Origin: Truepera radiovictrix DSM 17093
Lineage (GTDB): Bacteria; Deinococcota; Deinococci; Deinococcales; Trueperaceae
Assembly (NCBI RefSeq): GCF_000092425.1
Contig: NC_014221.1
Span: 2,919,001 to 2,983,000 of the forward strand
DNA length: 64,000 nt
Direction: 5' to 3'
A program made the position numbers and the translations under genes. How positions within the stretch are numbered: the stretch's first letter is position 1; every line of letters begins with the position of its first letter. The notes under the pieces were generated by a model. That model was not told the origin of the DNA and ran no database searches. It saw nothing but the letters and a program-made list of their open reading frames with translations. Positions 41,981 through 50,868 of this stretch are shown here, in pieces.

Positions 41981-42036
41981 GCTGCACACGCGAGAGGTCA
42001 CGGGTTCACGCTCAGTACCGTCCACCAGCCAGGGAG
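41981..42036 (+). pseudogene. Degenerate copy of the tRNA-Val 3' half (island end)
   Basis: Matches 29,824-29,879 from the anticodon loop through CCA and 8 nt beyond, with about nine mismatches in 53 (CACACGCGAG, GGTCAC, AGTACCG, CCACCA, CAGGGA conserved). The 5' half is absent and the T-stem is broken, so it is not a functional tRNA. 41,797-41,980 is noncoding. Confidence 0.8.
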
Positions 42037-42081
42037 GCGCGCGATACCGGGAGGCTCGTCGCCCCTGCACTGGGCCCGCCC

Positions 42082-43236
42082 CTAAGCGGCCAACAGCGCC
42101 GCGAGCAGCGCGACGCGCTCGAGGGTCTCGCGCACGCGGATGTGCTCGTGGCGCGCGTGCGGTCCGCCACCGACGGCACCGAGCCCGTCGAGCGTCGGCA
42201 GCCCCATCGCCGAGGTGAAGTTGCCGTCCGAGGCGCCCCCCACGACGGCGCCCTCGAGCGCCACCCCGAAGCCGGAGGCGTAGCTTTTGGCCTCCTCGAA
42301 GAGCGCCAGGTTCGCCGCGGTGGGCTCCATCGGCGGGCGGTTTAAGCCCCCCTCGACGATGACCTGCACCCTCGCGTCGGCGGGGCGGTAGCCCTCAACG
42401 GCTTGGATCACGCGCTCGGCCTCGCCCAAGCGGAGCACGCGAAAGTCCACCGTGGCCCGCGCCCGCTCCGCGATGACGTTCGCCGCCGTCCCCCCTTGGG
42501 CGACCGTTAGGTTGACGCTGGTGTCCGCCTCGGGGTCCGCGAGCGCCTCGACGAAGAGGAGGAAGTGGGCGAGCTCTCGCAGCGCCGAGGCGCCGAGTTC
42601 GGGGTGGTTGCCCGCATGGGCGCTTTTGCCGACGAAGGTGAGGAAAAAGTCGCCCACCCCCTTGCGCCCGACTTTGAGCGCGCCGTCGTCGCGGCCGGGC
42701 TCGAGCACAAACACGCGGTCGTGCTCGCGGGCGAGCGTCTCGATGAGCTCGCGCGAGTGCGGGCTGCCGATCTCCTCGTCGGAGGTAATAAGGAGCGTCA
42801 CGGGGCCGCGCAGCGCCACCCCGCTCTCCTCGAGCAAGCACACCGCCTCGGTGGCGGTGGCGATCCCCGCTTTCATGTCGAGGATGCCGGGGCCGTAGAC
42901 GCGGTCACCCTCGCGGCGAAAGGGGGTCTCAGCGAGGGTCCCTTGGGGCCAGACGGTGTCCGCGTGCGCTAGGAGCAGCGTCCGTGGCCCCGCTGCCTCC
43001 TCGTCCCACCCCTTGCGGGCGACCACGACGTCCCCGACCGCCTCGCGCGGCAGGCGCTCGGTCTCCCAAGCGTGCCCCACCAGCGTCGCCTCGAGGTGGG
43101 TCATCAGGAGGTCGACGAGGGCCTTGTCGTGCGTCGGCGATTCAAAGCGCACGAGCGCCTCGAGGGTGGCCAAGTAGCGGTGCTCACGCCGCAAGGCCGC
43201 GGTCTGCAGAGCTGGGCTGATGCGCGCTAGGGTCAT
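42082..43236 (-). CDS. M20-family metallopeptidase (CPG2-like)
   Basis: 384 residues. Zinc ligands: LLAHADTVWP (His, Asp), GPGILDMKAG (bridging Asp), TSDEEIGS (catalytic Glu and ligand), and a C-terminal His in ARHEHIRV. The lid domain (about 195-305) has GKSAHAGNHPELG. It resembles glutamate carboxypeptidase CPG2, which cleaves C-terminal Glu from peptides or folates. No signal peptide. TACAGT lies 7 nt before the ATG, so the mRNA is probably leaderless. First core gene beyond the island. Confidence 0.92.
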   Translation of the reverse strand: MTLARISPALQTAALRREHRYLATLEALVRFESPTHDKALVDLLMTHLEATLVGHAWETERLPREAVGDVVVARKGWDEEAAGPRTLLLAHADTVWPQGTLAETPFRREGDRVYGPGILDMKAGIATATEAVCLLEESGVALRGPVTLLITSDEEIGSPHSRELIETLAREHDRVFVLEPGRDDGALKVGRKGVGDFFLTFVGKSAHAGNHPELGASALRELAHFLLFVEALADPEADTSVNLTVAQGGTAANVIAERARATVDFRVLRLGEAERVIQAVEGYRPADARVQVIVEGGLNRPPMEPTAANLALFEEAKSYASGFGVALEGAVVGGASDGNFTSAMGLPTLDGLGAVGGGPHARHEHIRVRETLERVALLAALLAA

Positions 43237-43243
43237 GGGCGCT

Positions 43244-43249
43244 ACTGTA
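43244..43249 (-). promoter_or_regulatory. -10 hexamer, leaderless M20 peptidase
   Basis: TACAGT on the - strand, 7 nt upstream of the ATG at 43,236; no Shine-Dalgarno sequence. Confidence 0.45.
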
Positions 43250-43294
43250 CCACCCGCACCCCGCGACGCAGCGAGCGCTTTTCGCGTCGGGGGG

Positions 43295-43633
43295 CTACCC
43301 TGACCCTTTGGCCCGCAGCAGCTCCTGCCAGAGCGTCTCGGCGAGCACGCGCACGGTCGGCTCCTGCGTCGTGCGGGCGTACGAGTAGCCTAGGCGCAGG
43401 TCGCGCAGCGCCGCCGAGGGCCCTTCGGCAGCTTTGGGGTGCGCGCGCGCTAGCTGGTAGCGCGCGAGGTAGACGCGCGCTAGGAGCACGTCGCGCTCGC
43501 GCTGCGGTTTGACCGCGTGCAGGTCGCGCAGCGCGGCGGCGTAGGCGGCCATCGCCTCGCGGCGCGCGCCCGCTTCGGCGTGCGCTTGCCCCCGCTTAAA
43601 GTGCATGGCCGCGCTGTAGAGCAGTTCGCGCAC
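43295..43633 (-). CDS. Small helical (TPR-like) protein of unknown function
   Basis: 112 residues, GTG start with GGGGAA upstream. Helical pairs such as HFKRGQAHAEAGARREAMAA and VYLARYQLARAHPKAAEG look like one or two TPR units; no catalytic motif or membrane segment. Lies downstream of the GPH transporter gene on the same strand. Confidence 0.6.
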   Translation of the reverse strand: MRELLYSAAMHFKRGQAHAEAGARREAMAAYAAALRDLHAVKPQRERDVLLARVYLARYQLARAHPKAAEGPSAALRDLRLGYSYARTTQEPTVRVLAETLWQELLRAKGSG

Positions 43634-43655
43634 GGTTCCCCTCTCGCCCCACCCA

Positions 43656-43679
43656 CCCCTCCAGCAAAGGCTGGAGGGG
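43656..43679. terminator. 10-bp perfect hairpin after the GPH transporter gene
   Basis: CCCCTCCAGC aaag GCTGGAGGGG. Likely ends or attenuates transcription from the transporter into the small gene; no U-tract. Confidence 0.55.
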
Positions 43680-43726
43680 TCAACATGTCAAGCCGAGTAT
43701 ACCCACTGGACCCTAGGTGGTGCCGA

Positions 43727-45118
43727 CTACACCTCGGCGTCCCGCGCGGCTAAGCGCTCACGCGCCGCCTCGTGCGCGCGCCGCGAGATGGGGTAGCGCC
43801 ACACCAGCGGCAGCGCCAGCAGGAACACGAAGGCCGCCGTGCCGCCCACCGTCCAGCTCACCCCGGCGAGCGCCGAGGGGGGCTGGACGCTCTCGCCCGC
43901 GCGGTAGCCGAGCGCCCCCAACATGAACCCGTTGAGCGCGGCCGCGAGCGCGAACGCGAGCTTTTGCGCAAAGGTGAAGCCGGCGTAGAGGAGCCCGTCG
44001 CGCCGCTCACGGGCCGCGCCGCGCGCCAGGGCGTCGAACTCGAGGACGTCGGGCAGCATCGCCCAGGGAAAGAGCAGCACCGCCCCGACCCCCACGCCGA
44101 CGACCACAGTGCCGAGAAGCAGCGCCGCCGAGAGCGCTCCCGCGGGGCTCATGAGCACGAGCGCGGGCAAGCTCACGGCGAGCAGCGCGAGGCCGACGCT
44201 CAGCGCGCCGCGCTTGCCCAGGCGGCTCGAGAGCCGCGTCCAGAGGGGGACGCTAAGCGCCGCGACGACGAACAGCAGCCCCAAGAGCCCCGTCTGCACG
44301 GCCGGGGGCAGCTGCAGGCGGCTCGCCAGGAAAAAGGGCAGGATAGACGAGAGCGTCCCGAGCCCGAGCGTCAGGGTCGCGAAGAGGGCGAGCACCGGGA
44401 GGTAGCCGTGGGCGGCGGCGAGCGACCGGAGCGCCCCCTCGCGCCGCGCTGCCGGAACCGCCGCACGCCCCCCGGGCCGCGCGGGTTCGCGCACCGCGAG
44501 CGCCGTCGCCGCGTACGCGAGGCTCATCAGCGCGCCGAAAAGGAGCCCCATGGCGCGCCACCCGAAGGCCGCCCCCTCGGGCAGGCCGCGCCACGCGTTA
44601 AACTGCGCGGCGAGCAGCGGGGGCGCGGCCGCCGCCACGAGGGAGGCGAAGGTGGCGAACACCACGCGGTAACCGCTCAGCACCGTGCGGCTCTCGTAGT
44701 CGGGGGCGAGCTCCGGGGTCATCGCCAGGTAGGGCACCTGCACAAAGGTGTAGACGAGCGTGTGCAGCAAGAGCGCCGCCGCGGCGAGCGCGAGGAGCGC
44801 CCCCTGGTGCTCTAGCGCAGGGAGCGCCCAGAGGAGGGCGAAGGTGAGGCCAAAGGGCAGCGCGCCGCGCGCGATAAAGGGCGTGCGCGTACCGCGCCGC
44901 GCGCGCACGCGGTCGCTCCACACGCCCATGAGTGGGTCGGTCACGGCGTCAAAAACGCGCCCCAGCAGGAGCACGGCGCCGGCGAGCTCCGGGCGCAGCC
45001 GCGCGACCTCGACGAGGAAGAAGAGGAGAAAAAAGTTGATGGCGTTGTACGAGAGCGACGCCCCGACCTCCGCGACGCCGTAACCGAGGGCGAGGCGGCG
45101 GGGCAGTGGGGTGGGCAT
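43727..45118 (-). CDS. GPH-family sugar/cation symporter (MelB-like)
   Basis: 463 residues and about twelve TM helices. LGYGVAEVGASLSYNAINFF at the N-terminus and the loop VFDAVTDPLMGVWSDRVRAR (Asp in TM2, MelB motif) are diagnostic of the GPH family; RGTRTPFI and VPYLAMTPELAPDYESRT follow. It transports glycosides, pentosides or hexuronides with Na+ or H+. Start at 45,118 is set by TAAGAT 5 nt upstream; the frame is open further but has no better signal. Divergent from the flippase gene (73 bp). Confidence 0.88.
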   Translation of the reverse strand: MPTPLPRRLALGYGVAEVGASLSYNAINFFLLFFLVEVARLRPELAGAVLLLGRVFDAVTDPLMGVWSDRVRARRGTRTPFIARGALPFGLTFALLWALPALEHQGALLALAAAALLLHTLVYTFVQVPYLAMTPELAPDYESRTVLSGYRVVFATFASLVAAAAPPLLAAQFNAWRGLPEGAAFGWRAMGLLFGALMSLAYAATALAVREPARPGGRAAVPAARREGALRSLAAAHGYLPVLALFATLTLGLGTLSSILPFFLASRLQLPPAVQTGLLGLLFVVAALSVPLWTRLSSRLGKRGALSVGLALLAVSLPALVLMSPAGALSAALLLGTVVVGVGVGAVLLFPWAMLPDVLEFDALARGAARERRDGLLYAGFTFAQKLAFALAAALNGFMLGALGYRAGESVQPPSALAGVSWTVGGTAAFVFLLALPLVWRYPISRRAHEAARERLAARDAEV

Positions 45119-45123
45119 AAGGC

Positions 45124-45129
45124 ATCTTA
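45124..45129 (-). promoter_or_regulatory. -10 hexamer, leaderless GPH transporter
   Basis: TAAGAT on the - strand, exactly 5 nt before the ATG, the same layout as at 4876-4887. Confidence 0.5.
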
Positions 45130-45191
45130 AAGGTCCCGCATCATCCGCTCGAGGCGCCCGCGCGTTATGATGCGCAGCGGCCCGGGCTCTT

Positions 45192-46562
45192 ATGACCACG
45201 CTCCAACGCTTTCGCACCTCGCTCGCAACCCTCCTTGGCCCCCGCGGCGGCGCCAAACAGGGCGCCCTCTGGACGCTTTTGATGCGGGTCGTCTCGACCG
45301 GCCTGGGTTTTGCCACCAGCGTCTTGTTGGCGCGGCTTTTAGGCGTGAGCGGCTACGGCGTCTACGCTTTCGTCTTCGCTTGGGTCAACCTGCTCGCCAT
45401 CCCGACCGCGCTCGGGATGGACAAGCTGATGGTCCGCGAGGTCGCCGTCTTTCGCGCTCGAGGCGCGTGGGGGGCGCTGCACGGCTTTGTGCGCTGGGGC
45501 AACCTGGCGGTGCTGGCGGCCTCACTGGGCGTCGCGGCGCTCGCGGCGGGCGTCGGTTGGGTCGTGCTGGCGCCGCGCGACGGGCTCCGACTGGCGTTCG
45601 TGCTGGCGCTCGCGTCGCTCCCCTTGACGACCCTGACGAGCTTGCGGCAGGCGGCCATGCGCGGCTTTAACCACATCGTTAGCGGGCAGTGGCCCGAGCT
45701 GCTCCTGCGGCCGGTGCTCATCATCGCCTTTAGCCTGCTTGCGTGGTTCGCGCTGCCCCGCTTCGGGCTCCCTTTTAACGCGGTGTGGGCGACCCTAGCA
45801 GCGTTCGCGGCGACGGCGGTGGCCTTCGGGGTCGGCGCGCTGCTGCTCGTCAGGGTGCTGCGCGACGAAACCGAGAGCGCCCCGCCGAGCGCCGAACCGG
45901 GGCGCTGGCTGCGGCGCGCGCTGCCCTTTATGGTTATTAGCGGGATGTACGTGCTTAACGCCCGCACCGACGTGGTGATGCTCGGGATGCTGGCTGACAC
46001 CGACGCCGTCGGGCTCTACACCCCCGCGACGCGCGGCGCCGAACTCATCTCGTTCGTGCTTTTAGCGGTCAACACGGCGCTCTCACCGACGCTGGCGCGC
46101 CTGTTCGCCGAGGGCAAACGCGCGCAGCTCGAGGCCGCGACCGCCCGCAGCACGCGCCTGATTACCCTCGCGACGCTGCCGCTGGCGCTCGGCATGGTGC
46201 TCTTGGGCGGGGTTTTTCTGCGGCTCTTCGGCCCCGAGTTCGTCGCCGCGCGCACCGCACTGGTGATTTTGAGCGCCGGGCAGCTGATCAACGCCGCTAC
46301 GGGCACCGTCGGCACGCTTCTCAACATGACCGGTTTCGAGCGCGACACGGCGCTGGCGGTGGGTTTAAGCGCCACTCTCAACATCCTGCTCAACGCGCTC
46401 CTCATCCCCCCCTTCGGGATCAACGGCGCGGCGGCCGCGACCGCTTTGAGCACGCTTACCTGGAACGCGCTGCTGGCCACTTTTGTCTACCGGCGCCTGG
46501 GCTTCTACGCGCTCCTCGGCGTCCTCACCTTACGCCGGGCTCGGCACGCGAGCGAACGCTAA
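45192..46562 (+). CDS. Lipid-linked oligosaccharide flippase (Wzx/MATE-like)
   Basis: 456 residues with about 12-14 TM helices. The N-terminal LLMRVVSTGLGFATSVLLARLLGVSGYGVYAF pattern and ALGMDKLMVREVA are typical of polysaccharide export flippases; NMTGFERDTALAVG and INGAAAATALSTL lie in the C-terminal half. It would move lipid-linked sugars across the cytoplasmic membrane. Followed by sulfotransferases and a glycosyltransferase, it supports a surface polysaccharide locus. Confidence 0.88.
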   Translation: MTTLQRFRTSLATLLGPRGGAKQGALWTLLMRVVSTGLGFATSVLLARLLGVSGYGVYAFVFAWVNLLAIPTALGMDKLMVREVAVFRARGAWGALHGFVRWGNLAVLAASLGVAALAAGVGWVVLAPRDGLRLAFVLALASLPLTTLTSLRQAAMRGFNHIVSGQWPELLLRPVLIIAFSLLAWFALPRFGLPFNAVWATLAAFAATAVAFGVGALLLVRVLRDETESAPPSAEPGRWLRRALPFMVISGMYVLNARTDVVMLGMLADTDAVGLYTPATRGAELISFVLLAVNTALSPTLARLFAEGKRAQLEAATARSTRLITLATLPLALGMVLLGGVFLRLFGPEFVAARTALVILSAGQLINAATGTVGTLLNMTGFERDTALAVGLSATLNILLNALLIPPFGINGAAAATALSTLTWNALLATFVYRRLGFYALLGVLTLRRARHASER

Positions 46563-46596
46563 CGCGCCCGCGCCCCCCGAAGCGCCACCCCCGAGT

Positions 46597-46624
46597 ACCC
46601 TGTATACTGGAGTACATCCAGGGT
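46597..46624 (+). promoter_or_regulatory. Promoter inside an inverted repeat before the sulfotransferases
   Basis: -10 TATACT (46,603-46,608) sits within ACCCTG...CAGGGT with inner GTA/TAC pairing. It may be an operator or the terminator of the flippase gene. The rest of 46,563-46,781 shows no gene. Confidence 0.4.
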
Positions 46625-46781
46625 TGGGGGTGTCGGCCGCTGACGCCGTGACTGGTAGCGGCGCGCCGGAGCCGGTTGCTTGACGTGCAGCTCGTCCGGC
46701 GCGTTCGCCACCGATTCACCGGGGGGCGAGCTGCCGCGGGCGCTCGTGTCGACGCTGACATCAAGGAGCATAAGCATCGAG

Positions 46782-47735
46782 GTGCGCTCACATCCAACCA
46801 CGCTTTCGCCCCGCGGCTCCAACCCCGTACGCGCGCACGCGGCGCCCCTTCGAGACCGGCTGCGCACGCGCCTCTACGCGCTACGGTTCTCCGCCGAAGT
46901 GTGGGCCGCAGGCCGCCGCAAGGACGTCGCGCCGCGGTACCCGGACTTTCTCGGCATCGGCACCCCGCGCTCGGCGACGACCTGGCTCCACCTGCGGCTC
47001 GCCGCCCACCCGGGGGTCTTTTTGCCCGCCCGTAAAGAGCTGCACTTTTTTAACGAACCCCGCCCCCACACCCCCTGCCGCTTCTCCGGCGCGACCTGGA
47101 CGCGCCCCCTCTACTTCGACCTGGAGAACCCCGCGCACTGGCGCTGGTACGCGGCGCAGTTCGCGGGGGCGGGCGAGCGCCGCTGCGGCGAGATCACCCC
47201 GGACTACGCCACCTTGTCGCGCGAGCGCGTCGGCGAGGTTCTCCGGCACCTACCCGAGGTCAAGGTCATCCTCAACATCCGCAACCCCATCGCGCGGGCC
47301 TGGTCGGGGCTGCGCTACTCGTGGCGGCGGCACATCGGGCGCTACACCGATCGGCAGCTCGGCGAAAGGCTCCGGGAGGAGCTCACAGACGCGCTCATCG
47401 CAGCAGCCCTGCACCCCGAAAGGCTCCTGCGCGGCGACTACCCGCGGACGATAGGGAACTGGGAGGCGCACGTGCCGCCCGAGAGGCTGCTCTACCTCTT
47501 CTACGACGACATCGCCCGCGACCCCGGCGCCGAACTGCGGCGCGTCGCCGACTTTTTGGAGCTCGACCCCGCCGGACTCCCGCCGAGCGCCGCGGACACC
47601 AGCCCCGTCAACGACGCCCCCGCCACCGACATGCCGGACGCGGTGAAAGAGCGCCTCGTAGCGTACTACGCCCCCCACATCCGCTGGCTAGAGGCCCACT
47701 TCGGGCGCGACTTGAGCGCCTGGCTCGAGCTGTGA
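46782..47735 (+). CDS. PAPS-dependent sulfotransferase, first copy
   Basis: About 317 residues from the GTG at 46,782; the frame is open from 46,680, so the start is uncertain. The 5'-PSB loop GIGTPRSATTWLHLRLAAHP binds the PAPS phosphosulfate; VILNIRNPIARAWSGLRYSW carries the 3'-PB Arg/Ser pair; YLFYDDIARDPGAELRRVADF is the usual late motif. Such enzymes transfer sulfate to sugar or lipid hydroxyls, here probably a lipid-linked or surface glycan. Confidence 0.82.
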   Translation: MRSHPTTLSPRGSNPVRAHAAPLRDRLRTRLYALRFSAEVWAAGRRKDVAPRYPDFLGIGTPRSATTWLHLRLAAHPGVFLPARKELHFFNEPRPHTPCRFSGATWTRPLYFDLENPAHWRWYAAQFAGAGERRCGEITPDYATLSRERVGEVLRHLPEVKVILNIRNPIARAWSGLRYSWRRHIGRYTDRQLGERLREELTDALIAAALHPERLLRGDYPRTIGNWEAHVPPERLLYLFYDDIARDPGAELRRVADFLELDPAGLPPSAADTSPVNDAPATDMPDAVKERLVAYYAPHIRWLEAHFGRDLSAWLEL

Positions 47736-47834
47736 CCGGGGCGCGCACCCCTCACCCACGCGCCACCTACCACGCAGGCATGCGCGGCGGGGTACGCTTA
47801 GCGGGATGCGCGCCAAGCGCCCTAGGACCTCGCC

Positions 47835-48836
47835 ATGACCCATACCGCCACCCACCCCCCAGCCGAGACCGGCGACACCCGCCCCGAGACCACCGCACAG
47901 GCCCCGACGCGCGACACGCGGCCGAACTTTTTCATCGTCGGCGCCCCCAAGTGCGGCACCACCGCCATGAACGACTTTCTGGCGCAGCACCCCGACATCT
48001 TCATCCCAGAGACCAAGGAGGTGCACTTTTTCGGCCGCGACCTCCACTTCTCCAAGGGCGCCCTGCGCGACCCGGAGGCGTACGCGGCGCTCTTCGAGGG
48101 CGCCACCCAACCGCTGCGCGGCGAGGCGTCGGTGTGGTACCTCTTCTCCAAAACGGCCGCCGAGGAGATCCACACCTACAACCCCGACGCCAAGATCATC
48201 ATCATGCTGCGCCACCCCGCCGACATGCTCTACTCGCAGCACTCGCAGTTTCTCTTTAACGGCAACGAGGACATCGAGGACTTTGCGGCGGCGCTCGCCG
48301 CCGAAAGCGACCGCAAAGCGGGGCGGCGCGTCCCCAAGAGCGCACACCTCCCCGAAGGGCTCCTCTACTCGGAGACGGTGCGTTACGCCGAGCAGGTAGC
48401 GCGCTACTTCGCGCGCTTCGGCCGCGAACGGGTGCACGTCATCCTCTACGACGACTTCCGCACCGACCTACCCGGCACCTACCGCCAAACCCTGCAGTTT
48501 TTGGGGGTGCGCGACGACTTTACCCCCGCGTTCGGGGTGGTCAACCCCAACAAACGCGCCCGCTCGAAGCTGCTGCGCGAGTTTGTGCAGGCGCCCCCCG
48601 AGAGCGTCAAACGGCTTTCGCGCCTTCTCTTCCCCCGCCCCTTTCGCCAACGGGTGATGAAAGGGCTCGACCGGCTCAACGTCCGCTACGAAGCCCGCCC
48701 CCCCCTCGACCCCGAGCTACGCGAGCTGTTGACGCGGCGCTTCGAGCCAGAGGTCAGGGCGCTCGAGGACCTCCTCGGCCGCCCGCTGCCCTGGCACCCG
48801 TCGGCCCCGGACACCGCCGGACGCGCCTCCCAATGA
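47835..48836 (+). CDS. PAPS-dependent sulfotransferase, second copy
   Basis: 333 residues. FIVGAPKCGTTAMNDFLAQH (about 33-52) is the PAPS loop; IIIMLRHPADMLYSQHSQFL is the 3'-phosphate site; HVILYDDFRTDLPGTYRQTL follows. The Pro/Thr-rich N-terminus (1-30) is probably flexible. Its stop overlaps the third copy (ATGA). More similar to the third than to the first copy, suggesting a local duplication. Confidence 0.9.
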   Translation: MTHTATHPPAETGDTRPETTAQAPTRDTRPNFFIVGAPKCGTTAMNDFLAQHPDIFIPETKEVHFFGRDLHFSKGALRDPEAYAALFEGATQPLRGEASVWYLFSKTAAEEIHTYNPDAKIIIMLRHPADMLYSQHSQFLFNGNEDIEDFAAALAAESDRKAGRRVPKSAHLPEGLLYSETVRYAEQVARYFARFGRERVHVILYDDFRTDLPGTYRQTLQFLGVRDDFTPAFGVVNPNKRARSKLLREFVQAPPESVKRLSRLLFPRPFRQRVMKGLDRLNVRYEARPPLDPELRELLTRRFEPEVRALEDLLGRPLPWHPSAPDTAGRASQ

Positions 48837-49690
48837 GCCGCCCTAACCTCTTTCTGGTCGGCGCGCCCAAGTGCGGCACCTCGGCGCTGCACGGCTTTCT
48901 GGCGCAGCACCCGGACGTGTGGATGTCCGAACCCAAAGAGCCGCACTTTTTCTGCACCGACGTCGACGCCCCCTTCGCCATCCGCGACCCCGAGCGCTAC
49001 GAGGGGCTCTTCGCGGGGGCGCGCGCGCGCGTCGTCGGGGAGTCGTCGGCGACCTACCTCATCTCCAAGGTCGCCGCGCATCGCATCCGCGAGCGCTACC
49101 CAGAGGCGCGGATCATCGCCATCGTGCGCAACCCCCTGGAGATGCTCCCCTCGCTGCACTCGCAAAAGCGCGTCAACGGCACCGAACCCTACGCGACGTT
49201 CGAGGCGGCGTGGGCAGCCGAGGCGCGGCGCAGAAGGGGGCTCGAGCCGGCGCTGGGCGCGTTTCCCTTCTACGAGGACGCGGCGCGCTACAGCGAGCAG
49301 CTGGAGCGGTTTTTCACCGCGTTCCCCCGCGAGCAGCTCCACGTCATCGTCTTCGACGACTTTAAACGCGACCTGCCGGGGGTCTGGGAGCGCGTGCTGG
49401 CGTTTTTAGAGCTCGCGCCCTTTACCCCTAACTTCAAGGTCGTCAACCGCAACAAACGCATCCGCAGCCGCGCGCTGCACAAGGTGTTGCAACCTGACTC
49501 GGCGCTGCACCGCCTCCCCAAACCCTTGAGCACGGTGCTCTACAAGGGGCTCGACCGGCTCAACTCGGCGCACGAACGGCGCGCGCCGCTCCCCCCCGAG
49601 CTGCAGCAGGAGCTGCGGGCGCGCTTCGAACCCGAGGTCGCGCGGCTCAGCGCGCTGCTAGGGCGCGACCTGTCGCACTGGCTGGCGTGA
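48833..49690 (+). CDS. PAPS-dependent sulfotransferase, third copy
   Basis: 285 residues. LFLVGAPKCGTSALHGFLAQ (about 6-25), IIAIVRNPLEMLPSLHSQKR and HVIVFDDFKRDLPGVWERVL are the PAPS and 3'-PB motifs. Starts inside the stop of the second copy. With two neighbours, it could sulfate different positions of one glycan. Confidence 0.9.
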   Translation: MSRPNLFLVGAPKCGTSALHGFLAQHPDVWMSEPKEPHFFCTDVDAPFAIRDPERYEGLFAGARARVVGESSATYLISKVAAHRIRERYPEARIIAIVRNPLEMLPSLHSQKRVNGTEPYATFEAAWAAEARRRRGLEPALGAFPFYEDAARYSEQLERFFTAFPREQLHVIVFDDFKRDLPGVWERVLAFLELAPFTPNFKVVNRNKRIRSRALHKVLQPDSALHRLPKPLSTVLYKGLDRLNSAHERRAPLPPELQQELRARFEPEVARLSALLGRDLSHWLA

Positions 49691-49730
49691 TGGCGCGCGT
49701 GACGACGCGCAGCGCGCGTGGGGGCGCCCC

Positions 49731-50828
49731 GTGAGGGTCACCTTCGTGCTGCCCGGTTCGGGGCACCTGCCGGTGGGCGGCTTCAAGGTGGTCTACGAGT
49801 ACGCGGGCCGCCTCGCCGCGCGCGGCCACCAGGTTCGGGTGGTGCACGTCGCGCAACCCGACCTGGAGGCGCCACTCCTGGCGGCCCTCAAGGCGCGCGC
49901 CCGCTACGCGCAGAGGCGGCTGCAGCGGAGCTACCTGCCGCGGTGGTTCGCCCTCCATCCGGCCGTCGAGGTGCTCTGGCGCGCCACCCCGGACGCGCGC
50001 GGCGTCCCCGACGGCGACGCGGTCATCGCCACCGCCTGGCAGACCGCCGAGTGGGTCGCGCGCTACCCCGCCGCCAAGGGGCGCGGCTTCTACCTCATCC
50101 AGCACTACGAGACGTGGAGCGGCCCGCGAGCGCGCGTCGACGCCACCTTCCGGCTGCCGCTGCGCAAACTCGCCATCGCGCGCTGGCTCCAGCGGGTCGT
50201 CGCCGACGCCGTCGGTCCCGACGGCGAGGGCGCGGCGTACCTACCCAACGGCCTCGACCTGGACGCGTTTGGCCTCGATAGCCCCATCGAGGGGCGCGAG
50301 CCGCGCGCCATGATGCTCTTTCACACGGCCGCGTGGAAGGGTTCCGGCGACGGCCTGCGGGCGCTCGAGCGCGTCCGCGCCGAGCTGCCCGAGCTGCGCG
50401 CGACGCTCTTCGGCGTGCCCGCACCGCCACCAGGCCTCCCCGCGTGGGTCCGCTACGTGCAGACCCCCCCTCCGGAGGTGCTGCGCGGTCTCTACAACGA
50501 GAGCGCCGTCTTCTTGGCGACCTCGTGGACCGAGGGGTGGGGGCTGCCGGGGTGCGAGGCGCTCCTCTGCGGCTGCGCCCTCGCCGCGACCGAGGTCGGC
50601 GGGCACCTCGAGTACGCCCGTCACGGCGAGACCGCCCTCCTAAGCCCCCCCAAGGATCCGGGGGCGCTCGCCCGCAACGTCCTCACCCTGTTGCAGAACC
50701 CGCCGCTGCGCGTCACGTTGGCGCGCCAGGGGCACCGCTACGTGCAGCGCTTTTCGTGGGAGCGGGCGGTCGCGCGGCTCGAGGCGCTCTTAAGCGGCGG
50801 AGAGCTCTCAGCCCAACCGGATAGCTGA
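49731..50828 (+). CDS. GT4-type glycosyltransferase
   Basis: 365 residues, GTG start. The N-terminal Rossmann half begins VTFVLPGSGHLPVGGFKVVYEYAGRLAARGHQV; the C-terminal half has the nucleotide-sugar motif SWTEGWGLPGCEALLCGCALAATEVGG (E-x7-E type). It adds a sugar to a growing glycan in the cytoplasm. Retaining mechanism expected for GT4; donor unknown. Downstream of three sulfotransferase genes with a 40-nt gap. Confidence 0.85.
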   Translation: MRVTFVLPGSGHLPVGGFKVVYEYAGRLAARGHQVRVVHVAQPDLEAPLLAALKARARYAQRRLQRSYLPRWFALHPAVEVLWRATPDARGVPDGDAVIATAWQTAEWVARYPAAKGRGFYLIQHYETWSGPRARVDATFRLPLRKLAIARWLQRVVADAVGPDGEGAAYLPNGLDLDAFGLDSPIEGREPRAMMLFHTAAWKGSGDGLRALERVRAELPELRATLFGVPAPPPGLPAWVRYVQTPPPEVLRGLYNESAVFLATSWTEGWGLPGCEALLCGCALAATEVGGHLEYARHGETALLSPPKDPGALARNVLTLLQNPPLRVTLARQGHRYVQRFSWERAVARLEALLSGGELSAQPDS

Positions 50829-50855
50829 CCCACCATCGCCCCCCCGCCCACCTGC

Positions 50856-50861
50856 TAAGCT
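50856..50861 (+). promoter_or_regulatory. -10 hexamer for the small lipoprotein frame
   Basis: TAAGCT lies 7 nt before the ATG at 50,869, with no Shine-Dalgarno sequence. Confidence 0.45.
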
Positions 50862-50868
50862 CGGCGTC

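Larger units (their letters stand above)
29826..42036. mobile_element. Genomic island at tRNA-Val carrying a defence-like operon
   Basis: The left boundary is the anticodon loop and 3' half of the intact tRNA; the right boundary is a copy of that half plus 8 nt of flank with about 83% identity. Everything between is accessory: three PIN-domain toxin genes, two antitoxins, helicase, methylase, DUF499 ATPase, MITE-like insertion. No integrase or transposase gene remains, so it looks old or was mobilised in trans. Confidence 0.65.

Noticed and set aside
41981-42036. A second functional tRNA gene
   Set aside because: No 5' half, acceptor or D arm; T stem mismatched. Best explained as a decayed island end.
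43772-44815. Long Arg/Glu-rich frame opposite the GPH transporter
   Set aside because: Antisense shadow of a clear membrane transporter gene; low-complexity translation.
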